From Streptomyces sp. CG1 (GTDB taxonomy: Bacteria; Actinomycetota; Actinomycetes; Streptomycetales; Streptomycetaceae), in the NCBI RefSeq assembly GCF_041080625.1, contig NZ_CP163518.1, positions 7,867,501-7,931,500 of the forward strand: a stretch of 64,000 nucleotides of DNA, in the 5' to 3' direction. A program made the position numbers and the translations under genes. Of the stretch, positions 1 to 9,400 are shown one piece after another. The stretch's first letter is position 1, and every line of letters begins with the position of its first letter. A model generated the notes under the pieces. That model did not search any database, was not told the origin of the DNA, and saw nothing but the letters and a program-made list of their open reading frames with translations.

Positions 1-1571
1 GGGTCCGCTCGCACGCCCTGTACGGCGACACCACCGGTGAGACCGACGAGTTCGGGCTGCCGGTGCGCTACCCGTGGGCGGAGGACTACCGGGGCAGCGC
101 CGCGGTGGTCTACGGCCACACTCCGGTCCCGGAGGCGACGTGGCTGAACAACACCATCTGCCTGGACACCGGCGCGGTCTTCGGCGGCAGGCTGACCGCG
201 CTGCGCTGGCCGGAGCGCGAGCTGGTCGACGTACCGGCCGAGCGGGTCTGGTACGAGCCGGCGCGCCCGCTGCGCGCCGAGGCCCCCGGCGGTCAGGACG
301 GCCGGCCGCTGGACCTGGCCGACGTGTACGGCCGCAGGGCCGTGGAGACCCGGCACGCGGGCAGGGTGGCGGTCCGGGAGGCGAACGCGGCGGCGGCCCT
401 GGAGGTCATGAGCCGTTTCGCGACCGACCCGCGGCTGCTGCCGTATCTGCCGCCGACCATGGCACCTGCGGCGACCTCGCAGATAGAGGCCCGCGGCGGA
501 GCCGCTGATGGACACTTCCTGGAGCACCCGGCGGAGGCCTTCGCGCAGTACGCGGCGGACGGCGTCGAGCGGGTCGTGTGCGAGGAGAAGCACATGGGCT
601 CGCGAGCCGTGGCCCTGGTGTGCCGGGATACGGAGGCGGCACGCAAGTCCTTCGGAGTGGATGGCCCGACCGGGTCCCTCTACACCCGGACCGGGCGCCC
701 GTTCTTCGACGACGAGACGGTGACCGAGGAGATCCTCGGCCGGCTGCGCTCGGCGATCTCCGAGTCCGGCCTGTGGGACGAACTCGGCACCGACTGGCTC
801 CTGCTGGACGCCGAGCTGATGCCGTGGTCGCTGAAGGCGTCCGGGCTGCTGCGGTCGCAGTACGCGGCCGTCGGTGCCGCCTCCGGCGCGGTGTTCCCGG
901 GTGCGCTGGCCGCCCTGGAGGCCGCGGCGGCGCGTGGTGCCGGGGTGGGCGGCCTGCTGGACCGGCAGCGGGAGCGCGCGTCCGACGCGGCCGCGTTCAC
1001 CGCCGCCTACCGCCGCTACTGCTGGGCCACGGACGGCCTGGACGGCGTACGACTGGCGCCCTTCCAGTTGCTGGCCGTCCAGGGCCGCAGCCTCGCCGCG
1101 CTGCCGCACGACGAGCAACTGGCCCTGATCGACCGGCTGGTGGAGCACGACGGCACCGGGCTGCTGCAGACCACCCGGCGGCTGTACGTCGACACCGGCG
1201 ACCCGGAGTCGGTGCGCGCGGGTGTCGACTGGTGGCTGGAGATGACCGGCCGCGGCGGCGAGGGCATGGTGGTCAAGCCGGTCGGCGCGCTGGTCCGGAA
1301 CGGGGACGGCCGGCTGGTGCAGCCCGGCATCAAGTGCCGCGGCCGTGAGTACCTGCGGATCATCTACGGCCCCGAGTACACCCGGCCGGAGAACCTGGCC
1401 AGGCTGCGGCAGCGGTTCCTGAACCACAAGCGGTCCCTCGCCCTGCGCGAGTACGCCCTCGGCCTGGAGGCCCTGGACCGGCTCGCCGACGGGGAGCCGC
1501 TGTGGCGGGTGCACGAGGCGGTGTTCGGGGTGCTGGCCCTGGAGTCGGAGCCGGTGGACCCACGGTTGTGA
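1..1571 (+). CDS. pnkp: Polynucleotide kinase-phosphatase (Pnkp), 3' part, truncated by window edge
   Basis: The reading frame (codons from base 3) is open at the left edge, so about 520 C-terminal residues are visible. The first part is the end of a calcineurin-like phosphatase domain: GDTTGETDEFGLP, then GHTP and WLNNTICLDTG. Next comes a nucleotidyltransferase/ligase-type domain with motif I EEKHMGSR (Lys codon 588-590) and a motif IV-like GGEGMVVKP near 1258. This is the kinase-phosphatase-adenylyltransferase order of bacterial Pnkp, which repairs cleaved RNA ends, usually with the methyltransferase Hen1. The N-terminal kinase and any hen1 gene lie outside the window. A strong hairpin follows the stop codon. 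Identification is confident from motif order. The GTG at base 63 is internal, not the start. Confidence 0.9.
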   Translation, partial: VRSHALYGDTTGETDEFGLPVRYPWAEDYRGSAAVVYGHTPVPEATWLNNTICLDTGAVFGGRLTALRWPERELVDVPAERVWYEPARPLRAEAPGGQDGRPLDLADVYGRRAVETRHAGRVAVREANAAAALEVMSRFATDPRLLPYLPPTMAPAATSQIEARGGAADGHFLEHPAEAFAQYAADGVERVVCEEKHMGSRAVALVCRDTEAARKSFGVDGPTGSLYTRTGRPFFDDETVTEEILGRLRSAISESGLWDELGTDWLLLDAELMPWSLKASGLLRSQYAAVGAASGAVFPGALAALEAAAARGAGVGGLLDRQRERASDAAAFTAAYRRYCWATDGLDGVRLAPFQLLAVQGRSLAALPHDEQLALIDRLVEHDGTGLLQTTRRLYVDTGDPESVRAGVDWWLEMTGRGGEGMVVKPVGALVRNGDGRLVQPGIKCRGREYLRIIYGPEYTRPENLARLRQRFLNHKRSLALREYALGLEALDRLADGEPLWRVHEAVFGVLALESEPVDPRL

Positions 1572-1592
1572 GACCGGGCGGCCGTAGACGCA

Positions 1593-1631
1593 CCCTTCCT
1601 GTTCTCGTCAATAGGACGAGAACAGGAAGGG
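1593..1631. terminator. Perfect 17-bp inverted repeat downstream of pnkp
   Basis: CCCTTCCTGTTCTCGTC (1593-1609) is followed by a 5-nt loop and its exact reverse complement (1615-1631). It sits between the pnkp stop and arcA, 54 nt before the chosen arcA start. No T-tract follows, as is common in Streptomyces terminators. It probably ends pnkp transcription but could also be an arcA leader structure. Confidence 0.7.
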
Positions 1632-1685
1632 GCGGAAACGGTCGAGAGGGGCGTGAAGACGGGCGGCTACGGCCAGGATGGAGGC

Positions 1686-2909
1686 ATGGCATACCACGTC
1701 GACTCCGAGGCCGGTCGGCTGCGCCGCGTGATCCTGCACCGGCCCGACCTCGAGCTCAAAAGGCTCACCCCCAGCAACAAGGACGCCCTCCTCTTCGACG
1801 ACGTGCTGTGGGTGCGCCGGGCGCGCGCCGAGCACGACGGGTTCGCCGACGTCCTGCGGGACCGCGGAGTCGCCGTCCACCTCTTCGGCGACCTGCTGGC
1901 CGAGACCCTGGAACTGCCCGAGGCCCGCTCCCTGGTCCTCGACCGGGTCTTCCACGAGAAGGAGTACGGCCCCCTCGCCACCGACCATCTGCGCGCCGCG
2001 TTCGCCGCGCTGCCCGCGCCCGAGCTGGCCGAGGCGCTCGTGGGCGGGATGACCAAGCGGGAGTTCCTGGAGGCGCACGAGGAGCCGACCTCGGTCCGCT
2101 TCCACGTGATGGACCTCGACGACTTCCTCCTCGGCCCCCTCCCCAACCACCTCTTCACCCGCGACACCTCCGCCTGGATCTACGACGGCGTGGCCATCAA
2201 CGCCATGCGGCTGCCCGCCCGCCAGCGCGAGACCGTCCACTTCGAGGCGATCTACCGCCACCACCCGCTGTTCCGCGACGAGGCGTTCCATGTCTGGTCC
2301 CAGGGGCAGGCCGACCACCCCTCCACCATCGAGGGCGGCGACGTCCTGGTGATCGGCAACGGCGCCGTTCTGGTCGGCATGAGCGAGCGCACCACCCCGC
2401 AGGCCGTGGAGATGCTCGCCCACAAGCTGTTCGCGGCCGGCTCGGCCCGCACGATCGTCGCGCTCGACATGCCCAAGCGGCGCGCCTTCATGCATCTCGA
2501 CACCGTGATGACCATGGTCGACGGCGACACCTTCACCCAGTACGCCGGGCTCGGCATGCTGCGCTCGTACACCATCGAACCGGGGGTCGGCGAGAAGGAG
2601 CTGAAGGTCACCGACCATCCGCCGGAGCACATGCACCGCGCGATCGCCGCCGCCCTCGGCCTCGGCGAGATCCGGGTGCTGACCGCCACCCAGGACGTGC
2701 ATGCCGCCGAGCGCGAGCAGTGGGACGACGGCTGCAACGTGCTCGCCGTCGAGCCGGGCGTCGTCGTCGCCTACGAGCGCAACTCGACGACCAACACGCA
2801 CCTGCGCAAGCAGGGCATCGAGGTGATCGAGATCCCGGGCAGCGAGCTGGGCCGGGGCCGGGGCGGCCCCCGGTGCATGAGCTGTCCCGTGGAGCGAGAC
2901 GCCGTATAA
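1686..2909 (+). CDS. arcA: Arginine deiminase
   Basis: This 407-residue protein hydrolyses L-arginine to citrulline and ammonia, the first step of the ADI pathway. Visible family signatures are the N-terminal [17 protein letters not shown] with [16 protein letters not shown], the catalytic region [10 protein letters not shown] with [17 protein letters not shown], and the C-terminal nucleophile loop [10 protein letters not shown], where Cys attacks the guanidinium carbon. I chose ATG 1686 because AGGA lies 7 nt upstream and [10 protein letters not shown] matches the usual family N-terminus. A GTG at 1653 would add 11 residues without homology. It is followed 63 nt later by ornithine carbamoyltransferase. 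No carbamate kinase gene is in the window. Confidence 0.95.
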   Translation: MAYHVDSEAGRLRRVILHRPDLELKRLTPSNKDALLFDDVLWVRRARAEHDGFADVLRDRGVAVHLFGDLLAETLELPEARSLVLDRVFHEKEYGPLATDHLRAAFAALPAPELAEALVGGMTKREFLEAHEEPTSVRFHVMDLDDFLLGPLPNHLFTRDTSAWIYDGVAINAMRLPARQRETVHFEAIYRHHPLFRDEAFHVWSQGQADHPSTIEGGDVLVIGNGAVLVGMSERTTPQAVEMLAHKLFAAGSARTIVALDMPKRRAFMHLDTVMTMVDGDTFTQYAGLGMLRSYTIEPGVGEKELKVTDHPPEHMHRAIAAALGLGEIRVLTATQDVHAAEREQWDDGCNVLAVEPGVVVAYERNSTTNTHLRKQGIEVIEIPGSELGRGRGGPRCMSCPVERDAV

Positions 2910-2972
2910 AAATGTGAAAGTTCGTATAGACTTCCAGCGTCCCCTGTAAGTCTTAGCCATCTGGAGCCCCCT

Positions 2973-4001
2973 ATGGCGACAGTCCCGACCGCCCTCGCCG
3001 GCCGCCACTTCCTCAAGGAGCTGGACTTCACCGACGAGGAGTTCCGCGGCCTGGTCGAGCTGGCCGCCGAGCTGAAGGCCGCCAAGCAGGCCGGGGCCGA
3101 GACACAGCACCTGCGCGGCAAGAACATCGCGCTGATCTTCGAGAAGACCTCGACGCGCACCCGCTGCGCGTTCGAGGTCGCCGCCGCCGACCAGGGCGCC
3201 CACACCACCTACCTCGACCCGGCCGGCTCGCAGATCGGGCACAAGGAGTCCGTGAAGGACACCGCCCGGGTCCTCGGCCGGATGTTCGACGCCATCGAGT
3301 ACCGAGGACACGGCCAGGGCGTCATCGAGGAGCTGGCCACCTACGCCGGGGTCCCCGTCTACAACGGCCTCACCGACGAGTGGCACCCCACCCAGATGCT
3401 CGCCGACGTGCTCACCATGACCGAGCACACCGACAAGCCGCTGGCCGAGGTCGCCTTCGCCTACCTCGGCGACGCCCGCTACAACATGGGCAACTCCTAC
3501 CTGGTCACCGGCGCCCTGCTCGGCATGGACGTGCGGATCGTCGCGCCCGAGCTGCTGTGGCCGGACGAGACGATCATCGAGCTGGCCCGGCAGCTCGCCG
3601 CCGCCTCCGGCGCCCGGATCGCGCTCACCGACGATGTGAAGGACGGTGTGCGCGGCGTCGACTTCATCGCCACCGACGTGTGGGTGTCGATGGGGGAGCC
3701 CAAGGAGGTCTGGGACGAGCGCATCGCGCTGCTCGGCCCGTACGCCGTGACCATGGACGTCCTCGCCGCCACCGGCAACCCCGCCGTGAAGTTCCTGCAC
3801 TGTCTGCCGGCCTTCCACGACCTCGGCACCGCCGTCGGCCGCGAGATCCACGAGCGGCACGGGCTCACCGAGCTGGAGGTCACCGACGAGGTGTTCGAGT
3901 CCGAGCACTCCGTCGTCTTCGACGAGGCCGAGAACCGGATGCACACGATCAAGGCGGTCCTCGTGGCCACCCTGGCGGGTACGTCGCACAGCGTTGCCTG
4001 A
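2973..4001 (+). CDS. arcB: Ornithine carbamoyltransferase (probably catabolic)
   Basis: The 342 residues contain the carbamoyl-phosphate binding motif STRTR (in [13 protein letters not shown]), HPTQMLAD, and the ornithine-loop HCLP (in [10 protein letters not shown]). Length and motifs are typical of full-length OTCase. Placed directly after arcA and before an amino-acid permease, it most likely works in the phosphorolysis direction on citrulline (ArcB role). An anabolic ArgF role cannot be excluded from sequence alone. The 63-nt gap upstream holds an unusually AT-rich patch (about 2905-2935), which may carry a separate promoter. TGGAG lies just before the ATG. Confidence 0.93.
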   Translation: MATVPTALAGRHFLKELDFTDEEFRGLVELAAELKAAKQAGAETQHLRGKNIALIFEKTSTRTRCAFEVAAADQGAHTTYLDPAGSQIGHKESVKDTARVLGRMFDAIEYRGHGQGVIEELATYAGVPVYNGLTDEWHPTQMLADVLTMTEHTDKPLAEVAFAYLGDARYNMGNSYLVTGALLGMDVRIVAPELLWPDETIIELARQLAAASGARIALTDDVKDGVRGVDFIATDVWVSMGEPKEVWDERIALLGPYAVTMDVLAATGNPAVKFLHCLPAFHDLGTAVGREIHERHGLTELEVTDEVFESEHSVVFDEAENRMHTIKAVLVATLAGTSHSVA

Positions 4002-4027
4002 CACACGTCACCAGGCCTTATCCTGAC

Positions 4028-4062
4028 CGGCGGCCCGGCATCACCCCAGCCTCGGGCCGCCG
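4028..4062. terminator. Hairpin between arcB and permease
   Basis: CGGCGGCCCG (4028-4037) pairs perfectly with CGGGCCGCCG (4053-4062) across a 15-nt loop. It lies 27 nt after the arcB stop and 50 nt before the permease start. It may be a terminator or an attenuator that lowers permease expression relative to arcAB. Confidence 0.5.
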
Positions 4063-4112
4063 CCGCGACCCCACCCGGTCGCCCGCACCACCGAGAAACG
4101 AGCACCACCCGC

Positions 4113-5561
4113 ATGCCCGCTCCCCGCATCAAGTCCCCGCATCTGCTGGTCGCCGAATCCGGCGCCGACCGCGAGGGACACGGCCTGAAGCGCACCATGG
4201 GCCTCCTCCAGCTCATCTGCTTCGGCGTCGGCGCCATCGTCGGCACCGGCATCTTCGTCGGCCTCTCCGACTCCGTCGCCCAGGCCGGTCCGGCCGTCGT
4301 CGTCTCCTTCGTCCTCGCCGCGATCACCTGCGTCTTCACCGCGCTCTCCTTCGCGGAGCTGGGCGGCGCGATCCCGGTCTCCGGCTCCTCGTACTCCTTC
4401 GCCTACGCCGGACTCGGCGAGTCCACCGCCTTCCTGGTCGGCTGGTGCCTGTTGCTGGAGTACGGCATCTCCATCTCGGCCGTCGCCGTCGGCTGGAGCC
4501 AGTACGTCAACGAACTGCTGCACAGCCTCACCGGCGTCCAGCTCCCGGCCGCGCTGTCCGCCGGTCCCGGCGACGGCGGGATCGTGAACCTCCCCGCCGT
4601 GATCGTCATCGCCATGGCCTCCGTGCTGCTGGTGCGCGGGGTGCGCGAGAGCGCCCGGGCGACGGCCGCCATGGCCGCCGTGAAGCTGGTCATCCTGCTG
4701 GCCTTCTGCGCCATCGGTTACAGCGCCTTCAAGCACGGCAACCTCACCCCGTTCTCGCCGGCTGGCCTCGGCGGCATCGGTGCGGGCACCACCGCCGCGT
4801 TCTTCTCGTACATCGGCTTCGACGCGATCACCACGGCCGGCGAGGAGGCGAAGAACCCCCGCCGGGACATCCCCGTAGCGATCATGGTCTGCATGGGCCT
4901 GGTGACCCTGCTGTACTGTGCGGTCGCGGTCGCCGCGATCGGCGCCATCGGCGGCAGGCAGGTCGCCGGCCGCCCCGCGGCCCTCTCCTACGTCGTCAAC
5001 GAGGTCACCGGCTCCACCGTCGGCGGTGGTGTCATCGCCTTCGGCGCGGTCGTCGCCATCGCCTCGGTCGTCCTCGCCGTGATGTACGGCCAGACCCGCA
5101 TCCTGATGTCGATGTCCCGCGACGGCCTGATCCCGCGGGTCTTCGAGAAGGTGAACCCGAAGACCTCCACCCCGGTCGCCGGCACCCTGATCGTCGCCGT
5201 CGTCTTCGCGCTCCCGGCGGCCTTCGCCTCCCTCGACGCCGTGATGAACCTGTGCACCATCGGCACGCTCGCCATCATGGCCGTCGTCAACATCGTGGTC
5301 ATCGCCCTGCGCCGCCGGGAGCCGGGCCTCACGCGCAGCTTCCGCGTGCCTCTCTACCCCGTGAGCCCGCTGCTCGGCGTCGCCTTCTGTCTGTACCTGA
5401 TGTACGAGACCGGCTGGCAGACCTGGCTGCAGTTCGCCGTGTTCCTCGCGGTGGGCCTGGCGATCTACGCCGGCTACGGCCGCCGGCACTCCACGCTGGC
5501 CACGGCGGCCCCCGAGGTCACGCCGAGCGCCGCCGCTGAGCGGGAACCGCAGGCAGTCTGA
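4113..5561 (+). CDS. APC-family amino-acid permease (cationic amino-acid type)
   Basis: This 482-residue membrane protein starts with a short cytoplasmic segment, then the APC signature GLLQLICFGVGAIVGTGIFV (TM1) and about 12 hydrophobic segments. FFSYIGFDAITTAGEEAKNP is the conserved TM6-loop motif of the CAT (cationic amino acid) subfamily. Coming after arcA and arcB in the same direction, it probably imports arginine or exchanges arginine and ornithine, the job of ArcD in other bacteria, although ArcD belongs to a different subfamily. Substrate is inferred from context only. The 3' end overlaps the convergent ATPase gene by 44 nt. Confidence 0.85.
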   Translation: MPAPRIKSPHLLVAESGADREGHGLKRTMGLLQLICFGVGAIVGTGIFVGLSDSVAQAGPAVVVSFVLAAITCVFTALSFAELGGAIPVSGSSYSFAYAGLGESTAFLVGWCLLLEYGISISAVAVGWSQYVNELLHSLTGVQLPAALSAGPGDGGIVNLPAVIVIAMASVLLVRGVRESARATAAMAAVKLVILLAFCAIGYSAFKHGNLTPFSPAGLGGIGAGTTAAFFSYIGFDAITTAGEEAKNPRRDIPVAIMVCMGLVTLLYCAVAVAAIGAIGGRQVAGRPAALSYVVNEVTGSTVGGGVIAFGAVVAIASVVLAVMYGQTRILMSMSRDGLIPRVFEKVNPKTSTPVAGTLIVAVVFALPAAFASLDAVMNLCTIGTLAIMAVVNIVVIALRRREPGLTRSFRVPLYPVSPLLGVAFCLYLMYETGWQTWLQFAVFLAVGLAIYAGYGRRHSTLATAAPEVTPSAAAEREPQAV

Positions 5562-5973
5562 ACCACACCGCCTTGCCCGACGGGGTGGGGCGGTGACCGC
5601 AGGACGAGCTGAGGGCGCGGATCAGCAGCAGCCCGCGCCCGCCCTCCTGCCAGGGGTCCGGCGCCTCGATCACCGGGCGGGCCAGATGGCCGGGCGGCGC
5701 CGGGTCCGGGTCGTGCACCTCGACCTGGCAGCCGGTCGGCAGCAGCTCCACCACCAGCTCTATCGGGCCACGCCCGGCGGTGTGCTCCACCGCGTTGGCC
5801 ACCAGCTCCGCCGTGAGCAGCTCCGCGGTGTCGCAGTCGGCGGTGTGCTCCACCTCGGCCAGGGCTGTGCGCACCAGGGCGCGTGCCACGGGCACCGCCG
5901 CCGCGGTGTGCGGCAGCGCGATGCGCCAGGAGGCCGATTCGGTGGGGCGTTCGTGCAAGGCGAGTCCGTTCAT
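5518..5973 (-). CDS. Anti-sigma-like ATP-binding regulatory protein (HATPase_c)
   Basis: A 151-residue single-domain GHKL/HATPase protein of the SpoIIAB/RsbW-like type that is abundant in Streptomyces. The N-box is TAELVANAVEH (residues about 54-64) and the G-box is EGGRGLLLIRALS (about 110-122). There is no dimerisation/histidine domain, so it is not a two-component sensor. It probably acts as a kinase or binding partner in a partner-switching circuit. The target is unknown and no anti-anti-sigma gene is adjacent. It is transcribed divergently from the catabolic island and overlaps the permease gene tail to tail. Confidence 0.85.
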   Translation of the reverse strand: MNGLALHERPTESASWRIALPHTAAAVPVARALVRTALAEVEHTADCDTAELLTAELVANAVEHTAGRGPIELVVELLPTGCQVEVHDPDPAPPGHLARPVIEAPDPWQEGGRGLLLIRALSSSCGHRPTPSGKAVWFRLPAVPAQRRRSA

Positions 5974-6190
5974 GGAGCAGGCTGTCCTGCTTTCGACTGT
6001 AGGAATGGTACGGGCCCGGTCACAGAGGCCGTGGACGGGCTTCGCCCGGGACCGTCGGCCCCGGTACCGGGCGGCTTACCCCGGCGAACGACCCGCCTCG
6101 CCTGCCCGTGCCCACTGTTACGCCGCTGTCGACGACCGGTGACGCACGTGACCGGACCCGGCCAATCCGGCCGACATCTGTCGCGCTGTC

Positions 6191-6220
6191 GTGACGACAG
6201 TCACAAACAAGTGATAACTT
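6191..6220 (+). promoter_or_regulatory. Promoter/operator of the enoyl-CoA hydratase operon, twin of the site at 12451
   Basis: A -35-like GTGACG (6191-6196), 18 bp and a -10 TAACTT (6215-6220) lie 50 nt before the hydratase start. The spacer begins ACAGTCA, so the first 13 bases form GTGACgacaGTCA(C). CTGTCGT-G-ACGACAG (6186-6200) is a perfect 7+7 palindrome. The same 13-mer (one change) and the same spacing to ATAAC recur at 12451 before the acyl-CoA dehydrogenase, which suggests one shared regulator, probably the local PaaX-type protein. Confidence 0.6.
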
Positions 6221-6269
6221 CATGGGACAGCGCAACGTACGGCATCGCCGCCCTAGGAGGCCGCACGTC

Positions 6270-7097
6270 ATGAGTCCCTTCACCGGCTCCGCCGCCCGCA
6301 CCTTTGACTGGCAGCACCTACGGGTCCAGCTCGCCGACGGGGTTGCCACCGTCACCCTCGCCCGCCCCGAGAAACTCAACGCGCTCACCTTCGGCGCCTA
6401 CGCCGACCTGCGCGACCTGCTGGCCGAGCTGTCCCGGGAGCGCGCCGTACGCGCCCTGGTGCTGGCCGGCGAGGGACGGGGCTTCTGCTCCGGCGGCGAC
6501 GTCGACGAGATCATCGGCGCCACCCTCGCCATGGACACGGCCCAGCTGCTCGACTTCAACCGGATGACGGGCCAGGTCGTCCGGGCGATCCGCGAGTGCC
6601 CGTTCCCGGTGATCGCCGCGGTGCACGGCGTGGCGGCGGGAGCCGGAGCGGTCCTGGCGCTGGCGGCCGACTTCCGCGTGGCGGATCCGAGCGCCCGCTT
6701 CGCCTTCCTCTTCACCCGCGTCGGCCTGTCCGGCGGCGACATGGGCGCGGCCTATCTGCTGCCCCGGGTCGTCGGCCTCGGCCACGCCACCCGCCTGCTC
6801 ATGCTGGGCGAACCGGTCCGGGCCCCCGAGGCCGAGCGCATCGGCCTGATCAGCGAGCTGACGGAGGAGGGCCGCGCGGACGAGGCGGCGGCGTCCCTGG
6901 CCCGCCGCCTGGCCGACGGCCCCGCCCTGGCGTACGCCCAGACGAAGGCACTGCTGACGGCCGAGCTGGACATGCCTCTGGCGGCGGCGGTGGAACTGGA
7001 CGCCTCGACCCAGGCCCTGCTGATGAACGGCGAGGACTACGCGGAGTTCCACGCGGCCTTCACGGAGAAGCGCCCGCCGAAGTGGCGGGGGAGGTGA
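6270..7097 (+). CDS. Enoyl-CoA hydratase/isomerase family protein
   Basis: A 275-residue crotonase-fold protein. Visible features are VTLARPEKLNALTF, the oxyanion-hole loop GRGFCSGGDVDE and the second oxyanion strand HGVAAGAGAVLALAADFRVA. ATG 6270 follows a strong AGGAGG (6255-6260). It lies 6 nt before the two-domain monooxygenase, so both are surely co-transcribed. In the aryl-CoA pathways that use the next enzyme, a crotonase hydrates or opens the non-aromatic CoA-thioester ring product. That role is inferred. It could equally handle beta-oxidation intermediates. Confidence 0.85.
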   Translation: MSPFTGSAARTFDWQHLRVQLADGVATVTLARPEKLNALTFGAYADLRDLLAELSRERAVRALVLAGEGRGFCSGGDVDEIIGATLAMDTAQLLDFNRMTGQVVRAIRECPFPVIAAVHGVAAGAGAVLALAADFRVADPSARFAFLFTRVGLSGGDMGAAYLLPRVVGLGHATRLLMLGEPVRAPEAERIGLISELTEEGRADEAAASLARRLADGPALAYAQTKALLTAELDMPLAAAVELDASTQALLMNGEDYAEFHAAFTEKRPPKWRGR

Positions 7098-7103
7098 GCC
7101 GTC

Positions 7104-9371
7104 ATGCGCGTGGCGATCACCGGCGGCGGTCCGGGTGGCCTGTACGCGGCGGCGCTGCTGAAGCGACTCGACCCGACCCGTGAGATCAGGGTCTGGGAAC
7201 GCAACGCCCCCGACGAGACCTTCGGCTTCGGAGTCGTCCTCTCCGACGAAACACTGGGCGGCATCGAACACGCCGACCCCGTCGTCTACGACGCGCTGCA
7301 GCGGCACTTCGTCCGCTGGGACGACATCGACATCGTGCACCGGGGTGTCACACACCGCTCCGGCGGCCATGGGTTCGCCGCGCTCGGCCGCCGCCGGCTC
7401 CTGGAGATCCTGCACGACCGCTGCCGTTCCCTCGGCGTGGAGATCGAGTTCCGTACCGAGGCTCCCCGCCCGGACACCCTCGCCGCCGAGTACGACCTCG
7501 TCGTCGCCGCCGACGGGGTGCGCAGCACCACCCGCGAGACCTACGCCGAGGTGCTCCGCCCGACGCTGACCGAACACCGCTGCCGCTACATCTGGCTCGC
7601 CGCCGACTTCCCCTTCGACGCCTTCCGCTTCGAGATCGCCGAGACCGAGTACGGCGTGATGCAGCTGCACGGCTATCCCTACGCGGCCGACGCCTCCACC
7701 GTGATCGTCGAGATGCGTGAGGAGGTCTGGAAGGCGGCGGGATTCGACGAAGTCACCCCGCTGGAATCGATCGAACGCTGCGCCAAGATCTTCGCCGAAG
7801 CCCTCCGCGGCCGCCCCCTGCGCTCCAACAACTCGGCCTGGACGACCTTCCGTACGGTGGTCAGCGACCGCTGGTCGCACGGCAACGTCGTCCTCCTCGG
7901 CGACGCCGCGCACACCGCCCACTTCTCCATCGGCTCCGGCACCAAGCTCGCCGTGGAGGACGCGCTGGCCCTGGCCGCGTGTCTCCAGGAACAGCCGGAC
8001 GTGCCCAGTGCGCTGACGGCCTACGAGGAGGAGCGCAAACCCGTCGTCGCCTCCACCCAGCGCGCCGCCCGGGCCAGCCTCGAATGGTTCGAGAACCTCC
8101 CCCTGTACCTTCACCAGCCGTCCCGCCAGTTCGCCTTCAACCTGCTCACCCGCAGCCGCCGCGTCACCCACGACAACCTCCGGCTGCGCGACGGCCACTT
8201 CACCGCGGCGGTCGAGCGCGAGTTCGGCTGCCCGCCCGGCACACCCCCGATGTTCACCCCGTTCCGGCTGCGCGGCCTGACCCTGCGCAACCGGGTCGTG
8301 GTGTCGCCGATGGACATGTACTCCGCGACCGACGGCCTCCCCGGCGACTTCCATCTCGTGCATCTGGGCGCCCGCGCCCTCGGCGGGGCCGGGCTCGTCA
8401 TGACCGAGATGGTGTGCGTCAGCGAGGAGGGCCGCATCACGCCGGGCTGCACCGGTCTCTACACCGGCCGGCAGGCCGAGGCATGGCGGCGCGTCACCGA
8501 CTTCGTGCACACCCAGGCGCCCGGCACCGCGATCGGCGTACAGCTCGGCCACGCCGGCCGCAAGGGCTCCACGAAGCTGATGTGGGAGGGCATCGACGAG
8601 CCGCTGCCCCACGGCAACTGGCCCCTCGTCGCCGCCTCTCCGCTGCCGTACAAGCCGGGCAGCCAGACTCCGCGCCAGCTCTCGCGGGCCCAACTCACCG
8701 ACATCCGCGAGCAGTTCACGGCCGCCGCCTGGCGGGCCGCGCGGGCCGGCTTCGATCTGCTGGAGCTGCACTGCGCGCACGGCTATCTGCTCTCCGGCTT
8801 CCTCTCCCCGCTCACCAACCGGCGCACCGACGCCTACGGCGGCTCGCCGGAGCGGCGGCTGAGGTTCCCGCTGGAGGTCTTCGACGCCGTCCGCGCGGTG
8901 TGGCCTGCCGAGCGGCCCATGACGGTCCGCATCTCGGCCACCGACTGGGCCGAGGGCGGTACGACCGCCGAGGACGCGGTGCAGATCGCCCGCGCCTTCG
9001 CCGCGCACGGGGCGGACGCGATCGATGTCTCCACCGGGCAGGTCGTGGCGGAGGAGCGGCCGGAGTTCGGGCGGTCGTACCAGACGCCGTTCGCCGACCG
9101 CATCCGGCACGAGGTGGGGGTCCCGGTGATCGCCGTCGGCGCGATCTCCTCCTGGGACGACGTCAACTCCCTGATCCTCGCCGGGCGTACGGACCTGTGC
9201 GCGCTGGCCCGTCCGCACCTGTACGACCCGCACTGGACGCTGCACGCGGCGGTCGAGCAGGGGTACGACGGGCCGGGCGTCGGCTGGCCCGCGCCCTACC
9301 GGGCGGGCAGCAGGCGCCCGCAGACCGGACGCACGGACGCCCCGAAGCCCCGGCTGACCCTCGGCGGATGA
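7104..9371 (+). CDS. Bifunctional salicylyl-CoA 5-hydroxylase / 2-aminobenzoyl-CoA monooxygenase-reductase
   Basis: This 755-residue fusion has an N-terminal FAD monooxygenase (residues 1-380: ITGGGPGGLYAA dinucleotide fold and GDAAHTAHFSIGSG second FAD motif) and a C-terminal Old Yellow Enzyme FMN barrel (about 390-740: FRLRGLTLRNRVVVSPM, QLGHAGRKGS, HCAHGYLL). This layout is that of 2-aminobenzoyl-CoA monooxygenase/reductase of the aerobic anthranilate pathway and of the SdgC-type salicylyl-CoA 5-hydroxylase of Streptomyces. The first domain hydroxylates the aromatic CoA thioester; the second can reduce the ring. A linked aryl-CoA ligase, crotonase and RidA fit. RidA, an enamine/imine deaminase, favours an amino substrate, but the two substrates cannot be separated by eye. 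Confidence 0.88.
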   Translation: MRVAITGGGPGGLYAAALLKRLDPTREIRVWERNAPDETFGFGVVLSDETLGGIEHADPVVYDALQRHFVRWDDIDIVHRGVTHRSGGHGFAALGRRRLLEILHDRCRSLGVEIEFRTEAPRPDTLAAEYDLVVAADGVRSTTRETYAEVLRPTLTEHRCRYIWLAADFPFDAFRFEIAETEYGVMQLHGYPYAADASTVIVEMREEVWKAAGFDEVTPLESIERCAKIFAEALRGRPLRSNNSAWTTFRTVVSDRWSHGNVVLLGDAAHTAHFSIGSGTKLAVEDALALAACLQEQPDVPSALTAYEEERKPVVASTQRAARASLEWFENLPLYLHQPSRQFAFNLLTRSRRVTHDNLRLRDGHFTAAVEREFGCPPGTPPMFTPFRLRGLTLRNRVVVSPMDMYSATDGLPGDFHLVHLGARALGGAGLVMTEMVCVSEEGRITPGCTGLYTGRQAEAWRRVTDFVHTQAPGTAIGVQLGHAGRKGSTKLMWEGIDEPLPHGNWPLVAASPLPYKPGSQTPRQLSRAQLTDIREQFTAAAWRAARAGFDLLELHCAHGYLLSGFLSPLTNRRTDAYGGSPERRLRFPLEVFDAVRAVWPAERPMTVRISATDWAEGGTTAEDAVQIARAFAAHGADAIDVSTGQVVAEERPEFGRSYQTPFADRIRHEVGVPVIAVGAISSWDDVNSLILAGRTDLCALARPHLYDPHWTLHAAVEQGYDGPGVGWPAPYRAGSRRPQTGRTDAPKPRLTLGG

Positions 9372-9400
9372 TTGTCGGTGCCGTCTGCTGTACTCGGCCC

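Noticed and set aside
2905..2935. AT-rich patch before OTCase as an ArgR operator
   Set aside because: No clear palindrome of the ARG-box type could be aligned; only base composition is unusual.
1608..4004. A 798-codon reading frame on the minus strand across arcA and OTCase
   Set aside because: It is antisense to two firmly identified genes, low in complexity (Gly, Glu, Val, Asp runs) and explained by GC3 bias.
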